A program made the position numbers and the translations under genes. Shown in pieces: positions 44,987 to 54,095 of a stretch of DNA of 64,000 nucleotides (position 1 is its first letter; the number at the start of each line of letters is the position of its first letter). Origin of the DNA: Synechococcus sp. UW179A. GTDB lineage: Bacteria; Cyanobacteriota; Cyanobacteriia; PCC-6307; Cyanobiaceae. The DNA is taken from contig NZ_UCNJ01000002.1 of the NCBI RefSeq assembly GCF_900473965.1, positions 62,001 to 126,000 of the forward strand, given 5' to 3'. The notes beneath the pieces are model-generated. The model saw nothing but the letters and a program-made list of their open reading frames with translations, searched no databases and was not told the DNA's origin.

Positions 44987-46723
44987 GTGAGCGACAAAAG
45001 CCGGCCTCTGGAACTGGAATTGCTACTTCAGAGGACTCTTCCAGGCAATCTCGGCATCGCTGATGAACCGGTTCTACTCGAAGAACTGGAGACAATGGGA
45101 TTTGACCCCGTTCGTCATGCCGCGCTTGCGGAGAGCCTCACGGAGCTGCTCAGCAGGAAACCCGCTGTCAGCGATGAAGCTGCTGCGCCCCACCAGGAAC
45201 CGGCAATCACGGAAACATCGCAGCAATCCAACGCTGACGTGGCGACCAACCGCCAGCCCACGGCTCCGGAAAATTCAGAAACCGAAACCGTGGCGGAGAC
45301 CGCCACCTCCTACCTCAAGGATTTCAGCGTCAACGGAGTGCTGGAGGCCGACCCCGATGAGGCGGACGCCGACTCCTCGAGACCGGTCGATCTTGAATCC
45401 GGGCTCAACGATGCAGAACGCTCACCGGTGATCGATCTGGTGGATCGCATCCTGATGCAGGCCCTTGATCTGGGAGCCAGCGACATCCATGTGGAGCCTC
45501 AGCAGGCCGGACTTCAACTGCGCTTCCGTCAGGATGGAGTGCTGCAGAGCCAGATCGAACCGCTTCCGAGCCGGCTGGTGCCGGCCGTGACCTCCAGGTT
45601 CAAAATCATGGCGGAGCTGGATATCGCCGAACGCCGCGTCCCCCAGGATGGCCGCATCCGACGCCGCTTCCAGAACAGAACCGTGGATTTCCGAGTCAAC
45701 ACTCTGCCCAGTCGCTATGGGGAAAAGATTGTTCTGAGACTTCTGGACAGCTCCGCCACTCAGCTGGGTCTCGACAAGCTGATTTCCAATCCAGAAGCCC
45801 TGAAGCTCGTGCGCACTTTGGGGTCCAAACCCTTCGGAATGATTCTGGTCACCGGACCGACCGGATCAGGGAAGTCCACGACGCTGTACTCCCTACTGGC
45901 GGAACGCAACGATCCGGGCATCAATATCTCCACTGTGGAGGATCCGATCGAATACGCCCTACCGGGGATCACCCAATGCCAGGTGAACCGTGAAAAAGGC
46001 TTCGATTTCAGCCAGGCACTGAGGGCCTTCATGCGTCAGGACCCTGACGTGCTGCTGGTGGGCGAAACGCGTGATCTGGAAACTGCGAAAACAGCCATCG
46101 AAGCAGCACTCACGGGTCACCTGGTGTTGACCACCCTTCATTGCAATGACGCTCCAAGCGCCATCGCCCGCCTCGACGAGATGGGCGTGGAGCCGTTCAT
46201 GGTCAGTGCTTCATTGATCGGTATCGTCTCCCAGCGTCTACTTCGGCGGGTCTGCTCCAAGTGCCGAATCGCCTACCGGCCTGATCCCGAGGAACTTGGT
46301 CGCTTTGGCCTGATGGCAAGCAACGAGGCAAACGTCAGTTTCTTCCGAGCCAACCACCATGAAGGCGAGACCAATCCCTGCCCCATGTGTCAGGGCAGTG
46401 GTTACAAAGGACGCGTGGGGGTCTACGAAGTGCTTCGCATGAATGAGTCGCTGGCGACAACCGTGGCCAAAGGCGCCACCACCGACATGGTCCGCCAACT
46501 GGCACTTGAAGGAGGCATGAAAACACTCCTTGGCTACAGCCTCGATCTGGTCAGGGAAGGACACACCACCCTGGAGGAAGTGGGCCGCATGGTGCTCACC
46601 GATTCTGGACTGGAATCAGAGCGACGGGCCAGAGCCCTGAGCACACTCACCTGCAGCGGCTGTGGTGGCGGACTCCAGGAAGGTTGGCTGGAATGTCCTT
46701 ACTGCCTGACCCCACGTCACTGA
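44987..46723 (+). CDS. pilB: Type IV pilus extension ATPase PilB
   Basis: A 578-aa GspE/PulE/PilB-family hexameric ATPase powering pilus assembly at the inner membrane. A short N-terminal domain and a low-complexity Glu/Thr linker precede Walker [10 protein letters not shown], the Asp and His boxes, Walker B, and the tetracysteine zinc site CSKC...CPMC typical of PilB. Unusually, the protein ends with a second CxxC-x10-CxxC motif (C556, C559, C570, C573), a separate zinc ribbon. GTG start 44987. First gene of pilB-pilT-pilC. Confidence 0.93.
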   Translation: MSDKSRPLELELLLQRTLPGNLGIADEPVLLEELETMGFDPVRHAALAESLTELLSRKPAVSDEAAAPHQEPAITETSQQSNADVATNRQPTAPENSETETVAETATSYLKDFSVNGVLEADPDEADADSSRPVDLESGLNDAERSPVIDLVDRILMQALDLGASDIHVEPQQAGLQLRFRQDGVLQSQIEPLPSRLVPAVTSRFKIMAELDIAERRVPQDGRIRRRFQNRTVDFRVNTLPSRYGEKIVLRLLDSSATQLGLDKLISNPEALKLVRTLGSKPFGMILVTGPTGSGKSTTLYSLLAERNDPGINISTVEDPIEYALPGITQCQVNREKGFDFSQALRAFMRQDPDVLLVGETRDLETAKTAIEAALTGHLVLTTLHCNDAPSAIARLDEMGVEPFMVSASLIGIVSQRLLRRVCSKCRIAYRPDPEELGRFGLMASNEANVSFFRANHHEGETNPCPMCQGSGYKGRVGVYEVLRMNESLATTVAKGATTDMVRQLALEGGMKTLLGYSLDLVREGHTTLEEVGRMVLTDSGLESERRARALSTLTCSGCGGGLQEGWLECPYCLTPRH

Positions 46724-46733
46724 GGAGCAAGCA

Positions 46734-47807
46734 ATGGAGCTGATGATCGAAGACCTGATGGAAGAGCTGGTGAAAGGCGGAGGCAGTGATTTGCACATCG
46801 CCAGTGGCCAGCCGCCCTACGGACGATTCAGTGGGCAATTACGGGCGATGCGTGATGAAAACCTGCTGGAGGAGAGCTGCAACCGGCTGATCTTCTCAAT
46901 GCTCAACAACAGCCAGCGCAAGACACTGGAACAGACATGGGAACTCGACTGCGCCTACGGCCTGAAGGGTGTGGCCCGATTCAGAGTGAATGTTTATCGC
47001 CAGAAAGGCAGCTATGCGGCCTGTCTGAGAGCGCTCGGCAGCTCAATCCCAAGCATTGAAATGCTAAACCTGCCACCGGTGGTGGTTGAAACCAGCAAGC
47101 GACCAAGGGGTCTGGTGCTGGTCACCGGACCCACAGGCTCAGGCAAGACGACCACCCTGGCCGCACTTCTGGATCACATCAATCACTCTCGCGCCGAGCA
47201 TATCCTCACGATCGAGGACCCAATCGAGTTCGTCTACAGAAGCGACCGAAGCCTGGTACACCAGCGCCAGCTCAATGAAGACACCCGCAGCTTTGGCAAT
47301 GCGCTCAGGGCAGCACTTCGGGAAGACCCTGACGTGATTCTGGTGGGTGAGATGCGTGACCTGGAGACCATTCAACTGGCGATCACCGCCGCCGAAACAG
47401 GTCGTCTGGTGTTTGGAACTCTGCATACCAGTTCCGCAGCCCAGACGGTCGACCGCATGGTGGATGTGTTCCCGCCCGCACAGCAGACTCAGATCCGCGT
47501 GCAACTGTCCGGAAGTTTGGTGGCCGTCTTCTCGCAGACGCTCTGTCGTCGCAGCAATCCCGAGCCTGGACAGTTCGGCCGGGTGATGGCGCAGGAAATC
47601 ATGATCAACACTCCGGCCATCGCCAACCTGATCCGCGAAGGCAAAACCGCTCAGCTTTATTCACAGATTCAGACCGGAGGCGAACAGGGGATGCAGACCT
47701 TGGAAAAGGCGCTGGCCAATCTGGTAACTCGCGGGGACATCAACCTCCAGGAAGCACTAGCCAAAGCCAGCAAACCTGCTGAACTTGAGCGACTTGTGAG
47801 CAGCTGA
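46734..47807 (+). CDS. pilT: Type IV pilus retraction ATPase PilT
   Basis: A 357-aa retraction motor. GGGSDLHIASGQPP at the N-terminus, Walker A GPTGSGKTTT, IEDPIEF, LREDPDVILVGEMRD and the AIRNLIREGK-like C-terminal motif (IANLIREGKTAQ) are typical. AGGAG lies before ATG 46734, 10 bp after pilB. Retraction is needed for twitching and DNA uptake; in marine Synechococcus motility by twitching is uncertain, so competence or surface sensing is the likelier use. Confidence 0.96.
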   Translation: MELMIEDLMEELVKGGGSDLHIASGQPPYGRFSGQLRAMRDENLLEESCNRLIFSMLNNSQRKTLEQTWELDCAYGLKGVARFRVNVYRQKGSYAACLRALGSSIPSIEMLNLPPVVVETSKRPRGLVLVTGPTGSGKTTTLAALLDHINHSRAEHILTIEDPIEFVYRSDRSLVHQRQLNEDTRSFGNALRAALREDPDVILVGEMRDLETIQLAITAAETGRLVFGTLHTSSAAQTVDRMVDVFPPAQQTQIRVQLSGSLVAVFSQTLCRRSNPEPGQFGRVMAQEIMINTPAIANLIREGKTAQLYSQIQTGGEQGMQTLEKALANLVTRGDINLQEALAKASKPAELERLVSS

Positions 47808-47823
47808 GAGGTCAAGCCCCACC

Positions 47824-49101
47824 ATGGCCACGTTCACTGCCACCTACACCTCCGCGACCGGTCAGGAGCGGACCGTGACGGTCAAAGCCAACGATGTAAC
47901 CAAAGCGAAGCGTCAGTTGAGGCGACGAGGCATCAAAGCCACAGAGTTGCGTGCCAACGAAAGCAGTTCCAGACGAAACAGAAAGAAGGGAACTGCTGCC
48001 AATACCGATGGGACATCCGGCGGGGGCTTTCTCTCCATGGATCTGGGAGAAGCCTTCCAGAAACCTCCGGGAGTGAAGGATAAAGCTGTCTGGGCTAGCA
48101 AGCTGGCGGCGCTTGTGGATGCAGGGGTGCCGATCGTGCGCAGTCTTGATCTGATGGCCACGCAACAGAAGCTGCCGATGTTCAAGAAAGCGCTCATCGC
48201 TGTGGGCATCGAGGTGAACCAGGGAACAGCCATGGGAGCAGCGATGCGCCAGTGGCCGAAGGTGTTCGATCAGCTGACGGTGGCCATGGTGGAAGCTGGA
48301 GAAGCTGGCGGGGTGCTCGATGAATCCCTGAAACGGCTGTCCAAACTCCTGGAAGACAACGCACGGCTGCAGAACCAGATCAAAGGTGCAATGGGCTACC
48401 CAGTGGCGGTGCTAGTGATCGCGATTCTGGTGTTCCTGGGCATGACCATTTTTCTGATCCCGACCTTTGCCGGTATCTTTGAAGATCTGGGCGCAGAGCT
48501 GCCTCTGTTCACCCAGCTGATGGTGGATCTAAGCAAGCTTCTGCGTTCTTCAGCGGCCCTCGTTTTCGCCGGTGGCCTGCTCATAGCTGGCTGGTTGTTC
48601 AGCCGCTACTACGCGACTGATAAGGGCCGACGCGTTGTGGATCGCTTGACGCTGAAGCTGCCGCTGTTCGGTGATCTGATCATGAAAACCGCAACCGCCC
48701 AGTTCTGCCGGATCTTCAGCTCACTGACCAAAGCCGGTGTTCCGATCCTGATGTCACTGGAAATCTCCAGTGAAACAGCGGGAAATTCGATTATTTCCGA
48801 TGCCATCCTCGACTCCAGAGCAATGGTTCAGGAAGGCGTTCTGCTGAGCGCGGCACTGACGCGGCAGAAGGTTCTGCCGGACATGGCCCTGAGCATGCTC
48901 TCGATCGGCGAGGAGACCGGCGAAATGGACCGGATGCTTAGCAAGGTGGCCGACTTCTACGAAGACGAGGTGGCCACATCCGTTAAGGCACTCACATCGA
49001 TGCTTGAACCGGCAATGATCGTGGTGGTAGGAGGCATTGTGGGCTCGATCCTGCTGGCGATGTATTTGCCGATGTTCAGTGTGTTTGATCAGATTCAGTA
49101 G
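47824..49101 (+). CDS. pilC: Type IV pilus inner-membrane platform protein PilC
   Basis: A 425-aa GspF/PilC-family protein. A basic N-terminal region with RRRGIKATELR precedes two T2SSF domains, each ending in membrane helices (VLVIAILVFLGMTIFLIP near 198-215; near 245; and C-terminal IVVVGGIVGSILLAMYLPMF). It couples PilB and PilT to pilin polymerisation. 16 bp after pilT. Overlaps the convergent flavoprotein gene by 7 bp. Pilin genes are not in this window. Confidence 0.95.
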   Translation: MATFTATYTSATGQERTVTVKANDVTKAKRQLRRRGIKATELRANESSSRRNRKKGTAANTDGTSGGGFLSMDLGEAFQKPPGVKDKAVWASKLAALVDAGVPIVRSLDLMATQQKLPMFKKALIAVGIEVNQGTAMGAAMRQWPKVFDQLTVAMVEAGEAGGVLDESLKRLSKLLEDNARLQNQIKGAMGYPVAVLVIAILVFLGMTIFLIPTFAGIFEDLGAELPLFTQLMVDLSKLLRSSAALVFAGGLLIAGWLFSRYYATDKGRRVVDRLTLKLPLFGDLIMKTATAQFCRIFSSLTKAGVPILMSLEISSETAGNSIISDAILDSRAMVQEGVLLSAALTRQKVLPDMALSMLSIGEETGEMDRMLSKVADFYEDEVATSVKALTSMLEPAMIVVVGGIVGSILLAMYLPMFSVFDQIQ

Positions 49102-50405
49102 CGAGCTTCTGGGGTTTCGACAGCCGCAATCGCCTGTCCCGCCAGCCAGCCGCCGCTCCAGCAGGCCTGAAAGTTAAATCCACCGGTGACACCATCCACA
49201 TCCAGCAGTTCGCCTGCGACATAGAGCCCTGGACAGCGACGACTTTCCATCGTGGCCAGGTTCACTTCACCTAGGGCCACTCCACCAGCAGTGACGAACT
49301 CCTCACCAAATGGGCCCCGACCCTGAATCAGCAGCCGCTGAGCGCAGAGAATGTCGACCAGATGACGCTCTGCCTTCGAGGGCAGATCCGCCCAACGGCG
49401 CTCACCATTTAGATCAACGGAAGACAGAAAGGCCTGCCACAAGCGACGCGGCAAGTGTTCAAACGGATTGGCCGCAATCAAACTGCGTCGAGCCTTGTCC
49501 AACCGCCACTGCCGCAGCCTCTGCTCCACACCCTGGCGGCCAAGCCCGCCACTCCAGTCCACCTTCAGTTCGCCCTTGTAGTGGCTTTGATGAAGCGCCC
49601 TGGCAGCAAAAGCGGAGAGACGCAGAGTTGCGGGACCACTGATTCCACGATGAGTGATCAGCACCCGGCCGGTCTGCCGGAAGCGCTGATCCCCGAGCTT
49701 CAGATCGAGGCTCACGTCATCAATGGCAATACCGCTGCAGGCAGCAAGTGCTTTGGTACGCAGCGACAGGCTGAACAAAGAGGGAACCGGCGGAACGACT
49801 TGATGACCGAGGGACTCCGCAATCTGTCGACCACTGGGATGACCACCGGTGGCCAGCATCAGCTTGCGAGCCTTCAATGGCTGCTCCAGCCCACGCCCTT
49901 CAACCACAAAACCGCCATCCGTCTGCGCTGCAACCTGCTGCACCATCACTTTGGTCCGCAGCTGCACACCCACCGCAGTCGCAGCGTTCTGTAAGCAGTG
50001 GATCACCGCCTCCGAACGGTTCTGCTGCGGAAACATGCGTCCGTCAGGTTCCTCAACAAGGGTGAGGCCATGCTCATCAAACCAGGCAATCGCATCACCA
50101 CAGGCAAAACGACTGAATGGGCCCCGCAAGGGCCGACTGCCACGGGGGTAATGGCTGGAAAGTTCCGCCGGATCCCAGCAGGCATGGGTGACATTGCAGC
50201 GGCCTCCACCACTGATACGCACCTTCTGAAGTGGCTCCGGTGTGGCTTCAAGAACCACAACCTGGCGCAGACCCTGCTCTGCAGCGGTGATCGCTGCCAT
50301 GTAGCCGGCAGGACCACCGCCGATCACAATCAGGTCAAGCGGCCTGGAAGCGCAGTGCGACGCCGTTGTTGCAGTAGCGCTTGCCGGTGGGCCTGGGACC
50401 GTCAT
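49095..50405 (-). CDS. HI0933-family FAD-dependent oxidoreductase
   Basis: About 436 aa. Dinucleotide motif VIGGGPAGYMAA, the family signature KVRISGGGRCNVTH, the LATGGHPSGRQIAE block and the C-terminal GELLDVDGVTGGFNFQ FAD site. HI0933-like proteins (also called aminoacetone oxidase family) are flavoproteins of uncertain substrate. From ATG 50405 it overlaps the end of msrB by 71 bp on the same strand; a later start would leave little room before the Rossmann motif, so coupled translation is likely. Confidence 0.85.
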   Translation of the reverse strand: MTVPGPPASATATTASHCASRPLDLIVIGGGPAGYMAAITAAEQGLRQVVVLEATPEPLQKVRISGGGRCNVTHACWDPAELSSHYPRGSRPLRGPFSRFACGDAIAWFDEHGLTLVEEPDGRMFPQQNRSEAVIHCLQNAATAVGVQLRTKVMVQQVAAQTDGGFVVEGRGLEQPLKARKLMLATGGHPSGRQIAESLGHQVVPPVPSLFSLSLRTKALAACSGIAIDDVSLDLKLGDQRFRQTGRVLITHRGISGPATLRLSAFAARALHQSHYKGELKVDWSGGLGRQGVEQRLRQWRLDKARRSLIAANPFEHLPRRLWQAFLSSVDLNGERRWADLPSKAERHLVDILCAQRLLIQGRGPFGEEFVTAGGVALGEVNLATMESRRCPGLYVAGELLDVDGVTGGFNFQACWSGGWLAGQAIAAVETPEARY

Positions 50406-50844
50406 TGAACACATGACCCTGATGGCCGCCGCAGCGGCTGCAGTGGTATTCCGTGCGCGGAACAATCATCTTGAAATCTACTTTCGTGTCGATGGCACCT
50501 GCCAGGGGCTGCCAGAAGCTTGGCCAGCCAGTGCCACTGTCGTACTTGGCCTGCGATGAGAACAGCGAAAGATCGCAACCAGCACAGTGGTAAACACCCG
50601 ATCTCTTCTCGCTGTTGAGCGCACTGGTGAACGGGGGCTCGGTCCCTTCCCTGCGAAGCACCTGATACGACTCTGGAGATAAACGTTTCTTCCACTCCTG
50701 ATCGGAGAGATTCCACTGGGAATCCGACGCATCAGAGGCCGCAGAAACCTGCTTCGGAGCCCGGAAAACACCAACCAGACCTGAAACCGTGGCAACCAGC
50801 ATGGAGCGTCTGCTCAACAGCCACTTTTCGATGGTGGAGGGCAT
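50335..50844 (-). CDS. msrB: Peptide-methionine (R)-S-oxide reductase, exported
   Basis: About 169 aa from ATG 50844. It reduces methionine-R-sulfoxide in proteins. Zinc cysteines CAGC and CSRC, the WPSFW motif and the catalytic cysteine in KRYCNNGVALRF. An N-terminal segment LLSRRSMLVATVSGLVGVF is a signal peptide or anchor with a Tat-like twin arginine, so repair of exported or thylakoid proteins is likely. Linked to the overlapping flavoprotein gene. Confidence 0.93.
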   Translation of the reverse strand: MPSTIEKWLLSRRSMLVATVSGLVGVFRAPKQVSAASDASDSQWNLSDQEWKKRLSPESYQVLRREGTEPPFTSALNSEKRSGVYHCAGCDLSLFSSQAKYDSGTGWPSFWQPLAGAIDTKVDFKMIVPRTEYHCSRCGGHQGHVFNDGPRPTGKRYCNNGVALRFQAA

Positions 50845-50913
50845 CACTGATAGCGCGTTATTGCTCAAACCGTTCTAGACAACTCGGAACCAGGAACCAG
50901 GCAGCATGGAGGG

Positions 50914-51918
50914 ATGGATTCCCTCACCAGAACAGATCGGGAACCTTGCTGGCGCTTCAGCATCGCTCCAATGCTGGACTGCACAGACCGGCATTTTCGC
51001 CAGCTGATGCGCCAGATCAGCTGTCATGCACTGCTGTATAGCGAAATGGTGGTGGCCCAGGCGCTTCACTACACCAAGCGAAGGGAACGCCTGCTCGACT
51101 TCGATATGGAGGAGCATCCGATCGCCCTGCAAATTGGCGGTGATCAGCCACAACTGCTCGCAGAGGCCGCTCGCATGGCAGCGGACTGGGGCTATGACGA
51201 AATCAACCTCAATGTGGGCTGCCCAAGCCCTCGGGTTCAGGCCGGCAATTTCGGCGCCTGTTTGATGGCAGAACCCGAACGAGTGGCTCGCTGTGTGGAA
51301 GCGATGGTATCCGCCACTGGCCTGCCGGTGACGGTGAAACACCGTGTTGGTATTGATGATCTCGATAGCGACACCCTGCTCACTGCTTTTGTGGATCAGG
51401 TGGCGGCGGCTGGTGCCACCCGCTTCAGCGTGCATGCACGCAAAGCTTGGCTGGATGGCCTCGATCCCAAACAGAACCGCACGATCCCTCCGTTACAGCA
51501 CGAGCGGGTGATCGCGCTCAAACAACGAAGACCTGAGCTCATGATTGAACTGAACGGGGGACTCGACACCCCGGAGCAGTGCCTGTTGGCTCTGAATCAT
51601 TGCGACGGCGCGATGGTTGGCAGGGCCGCCTATGCCCATCCTCTGCGCTGGTCAACGATGGATGCCCTGATCTATGGCGATGCCCCAAGGACCGTGAAAG
51701 CCTCGGACGTGATCACAGGCCTGATGCCCCATGCCGAACGTCATCTGGATCGGGGTGGCCGTCTGTGGGATCTCTGCCGCCACCTGGTGCAACTGGTGGA
51801 AGGGGTGCCCGGCGCTCGCCACTGGCGGCGCGATCTAGGCGAGCAATCCCAGCGTGCTGGGGCAGACCTAAGAGTGTTGGAACGTTCAGCCCAGCAACTC
51901 ACAGATGCCGGGCTCTAA
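50914..51918 (+). CDS. dusA: tRNA-dihydrouridine synthase (DusA type)
   Basis: A 334-aa FMN enzyme reducing uridines in the tRNA D-loop. SIAPMLDCTDRHFR near 16-29, the conserved cysteine C103 in NVGCPSPRVQAG, VKHRVGIDD and the HARKAWLDGLDPKQNR block, which is characteristic of DusA (U20/U20a specificity). ATG 50914. Divergent from msrB. Confidence 0.93.
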   Translation: MDSLTRTDREPCWRFSIAPMLDCTDRHFRQLMRQISCHALLYSEMVVAQALHYTKRRERLLDFDMEEHPIALQIGGDQPQLLAEAARMAADWGYDEINLNVGCPSPRVQAGNFGACLMAEPERVARCVEAMVSATGLPVTVKHRVGIDDLDSDTLLTAFVDQVAAAGATRFSVHARKAWLDGLDPKQNRTIPPLQHERVIALKQRRPELMIELNGGLDTPEQCLLALNHCDGAMVGRAAYAHPLRWSTMDALIYGDAPRTVKASDVITGLMPHAERHLDRGGRLWDLCRHLVQLVEGVPGARHWRRDLGEQSQRAGADLRVLERSAQQLTDAGL

Positions 51919-51943
51919 GCGGTGAACTGGACAAATTGGTGAC

Positions 51944-52531
51944 TCAGCCTTCGGCACCGCCATAACCGCCGTAGTCATCTCCACCATTGTCGCCGCTGCC
52001 GTAGCCACCACCGCCATCGTTCTGGGAAGCACCACCACGACGACGACTGCGGCGACCCTCTTCAAAACCACCTCCGTAAGGAGAACCTGACTGGTCGCCA
52101 GCGCCAGCAGCTCCACCGCCGCTGTAACCGCCACCGGACGAACCGCCTCCATAACTGCGATCTTCCCAACCACGGGCACCAGAACGACGATCGCCGCCGC
52201 CGCCGCCGCCGTAGCCACCACCGCCGCCGCCGCCGTAGCCACCACCGCCGCCGCCGCCGTAGCCACCACCGCCACGACGTGGTGCACTTCCGCGGGGCTC
52301 AGCTTTGTTGATGCGAAGGGGACGACCCATTAACTCAGCGCCCTGGAGAGCTTCGATCGCCGCGGCCTCCGCCGCTTCATCGACCATCTCCACGAAGGCG
52401 AAACCACGTTTGCGACCGGTGTCACGCTCAAGAGGAAGGGCACAGTTCGTGACCTCTCCATGAGCTGCAAACAGTTCGATTACGTCTTCCTGCTCAGCGC
52501 GGAAGGGCAGATTGCCGACAAAAATGCTCAC
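51944..52531 (-). CDS. Glycine-rich RRM RNA-binding protein
   Basis: About 195 aa from GTG 52531 (VSIFVGNLPF). One RRM (about 1-80) with RNP2 IFVGNLPF and RNP1 RGFAFVEM, then a basic hinge (RINKAEPRGSAPRRGG) and a Gly/Tyr-rich tail of GGGGYGGG repeats. This is the layout of cyanobacterial Rbp proteins, RNA chaperones often induced by cold. The tail is encoded partly by three perfect 24-bp tandem repeats. Confidence 0.92.
   Translation of the reverse strand: MSIFVGNLPFRAEQEDVIELFAAHGEVTNCALPLERDTGRKRGFAFVEMVDEAAEAAAIEALQGAELMGRPLRINKAEPRGSAPRRGGGGYGGGGGGGYGGGGGGGYGGGGGGDRRSGARGWEDRSYGGGSSGGGYSGGGAAGAGDQSGSPYGGGFEEGRRSRRRGGASQNDGGGGYGSGDNGGDDYGGYGGAEG
52199..52270 (-). repeat. Three perfect 24-bp tandem repeats in the RRM gene
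   Basis: Units at 52199-52222, 52223-52246 and 52247-52270 are identical (GCC repeated four times, then GTAGCCACCACC on the plus strand). Each encodes eight residues of Gly with one Tyr. GCC triplets extend to the left. The array is likely to vary in copy number between strains by slippage. Confidence 0.9.
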
Positions 52532-52650
52532 TTGACTGCTGGACCTGAAGAGAAAGGACCCAATCGGATCAGACAAGCCATCGGTTCACGATCCATAAAA
52601 GGGTCAATGACCTCTGGCTTACTCAGCGTAGACCCGGTCTCGCGAAATGA

Positions 52651-54063
52651 TCATTGATTCGCTAACTCAAGCCGCTCGCTCCAGAGCGCCAGCTGCTCCT
52701 CGACACGCTCAAACCCAGTGCCGCCCTCGCTTAGGCGAGCGGCAACAACCTGACGGGGCGCGAGAGCATCAAAAAGGTCAGCATCAATGGAGGGATGAAA
52801 CTGCTGCCAACGTTCAAGGCTCAGATCACGCAGCAACAGTCCATCGCTTAAACACTGCTTCACCACTGAACCAACGATCTGATACGCCTCGCGGAATGGG
52901 ACCTGTCGGGCCACCAGATAATCGGCCACATCGGTGGCATTGGAAAAATCTGAACCGACAGCGGCTTCCAGCCGATCAGGACGAAAGCTCAACCCTTCCT
53001 CGATCAGGATCGTCATCGCCTCGATGCACTGAACGCTGGTGTTCACCACATCAAAAAGAGCTTCCTTGTCTTCCTGAAAATCCTTGTTGTAGGCCAGCGG
53101 CAGCCCCTTGATCATGGTCAGCAGCCCCTGTAGATGACCAAAGACCCGCCCGCACTTGCCACGAACCAGTTCAGGAACATCAGGATTCTTCTTCTGCGGC
53201 ATCAGGCTGCTGCCAGTGGCGCAACGATCACTCAGGCGCACAAAACCACATTCCTCGGAAGCCCAGAAGATCACCTCCTCAGCCAGACGGCTGAGATGCA
53301 CCATCAACAAGGATGCAGCAGCTGAGAACTCCACGGCGAAATCGCGATCACTCACAGCATCAAGGCTGTTGGCATAAATGTCGTCGAATTCCAAGGCTGT
53401 AGCGGTGCTGCGCCGATCAATCGGCACCGGCGTTCCAGCCAGGGCTGCGGCACCTAGGGGTGAGCAGTTAACGCGCTTACGCACATCCTGAAACCGTTGA
53501 CGATCCCGCTCGAGCATCTCGACGTAAGCCAGCAGGTGGTGCGCCAAACAAACGGGCTGCGCCCTCTGCAAGTGGGTGTAACCAGGAATCAGCGTGTTGC
53601 GGTTGTCAAGCGCCTGACGCAGGAGAGCAGCCTGAAACATCCGCACCTGAGGGTCGAGCTCATCGATTCGACGACGAAGCCACAAACGCAGATCCGTGCC
53701 CACCTGATCATTGCGACTGCGGCCGGTGTGCAGCTTTTTTCCCACCGGCCCCAGCAGTGCAATCAAGCGGCGCTCGACAGCGAAGTGCACATCCTCATCG
53801 TCGAGGCCGGGATTGAAGCTGCCGGCAGCCGCTTCTGCGCGGATCTGTTCCAAACCGCTGCAGAGCTGATCAGCCTCCGCGGACTCAATGACGCCGCACT
53901 CAGCCAGCATGCGGGCATGGGCCACTGAACCATCCAGATCCTCCTGAAGAAGATGGATGTCGAACCCGATTGAGGCATTGAACCGTTCGATCGCCGGATG
54001 CAGTCCCTGTTCGAAACGGTCACTCCAGGTGGCGGAACCTCCGCCCGTCACTCCACCTGCCAT
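52651..54063 (-). CDS. argH: Argininosuccinate lyase
   Basis: A 470-aa fumarase-superfamily enzyme releasing arginine and fumarate. Signature [12 protein letters not shown], the HTGRSRNDQ block and TPVPIDR-type motifs are present. Normal length. ATG 54063. It is followed by the RRM gene on the same strand and preceded, 32 bp away, by the PP2C phosphatase gene. Confidence 0.97.
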   Translation of the reverse strand: MAGGVTGGGSATWSDRFEQGLHPAIERFNASIGFDIHLLQEDLDGSVAHARMLAECGVIESAEADQLCSGLEQIRAEAAAGSFNPGLDDEDVHFAVERRLIALLGPVGKKLHTGRSRNDQVGTDLRLWLRRRIDELDPQVRMFQAALLRQALDNRNTLIPGYTHLQRAQPVCLAHHLLAYVEMLERDRQRFQDVRKRVNCSPLGAAALAGTPVPIDRRSTATALEFDDIYANSLDAVSDRDFAVEFSAAASLLMVHLSRLAEEVIFWASEECGFVRLSDRCATGSSLMPQKKNPDVPELVRGKCGRVFGHLQGLLTMIKGLPLAYNKDFQEDKEALFDVVNTSVQCIEAMTILIEEGLSFRPDRLEAAVGSDFSNATDVADYLVARQVPFREAYQIVGSVVKQCLSDGLLLRDLSLERWQQFHPSIDADLFDALAPRQVVAARLSEGGTGFERVEEQLALWSERLELANQ

Positions 54064-54095
54064 GGCCCACCCTCAACACAGATCCGTTCAGCTTG

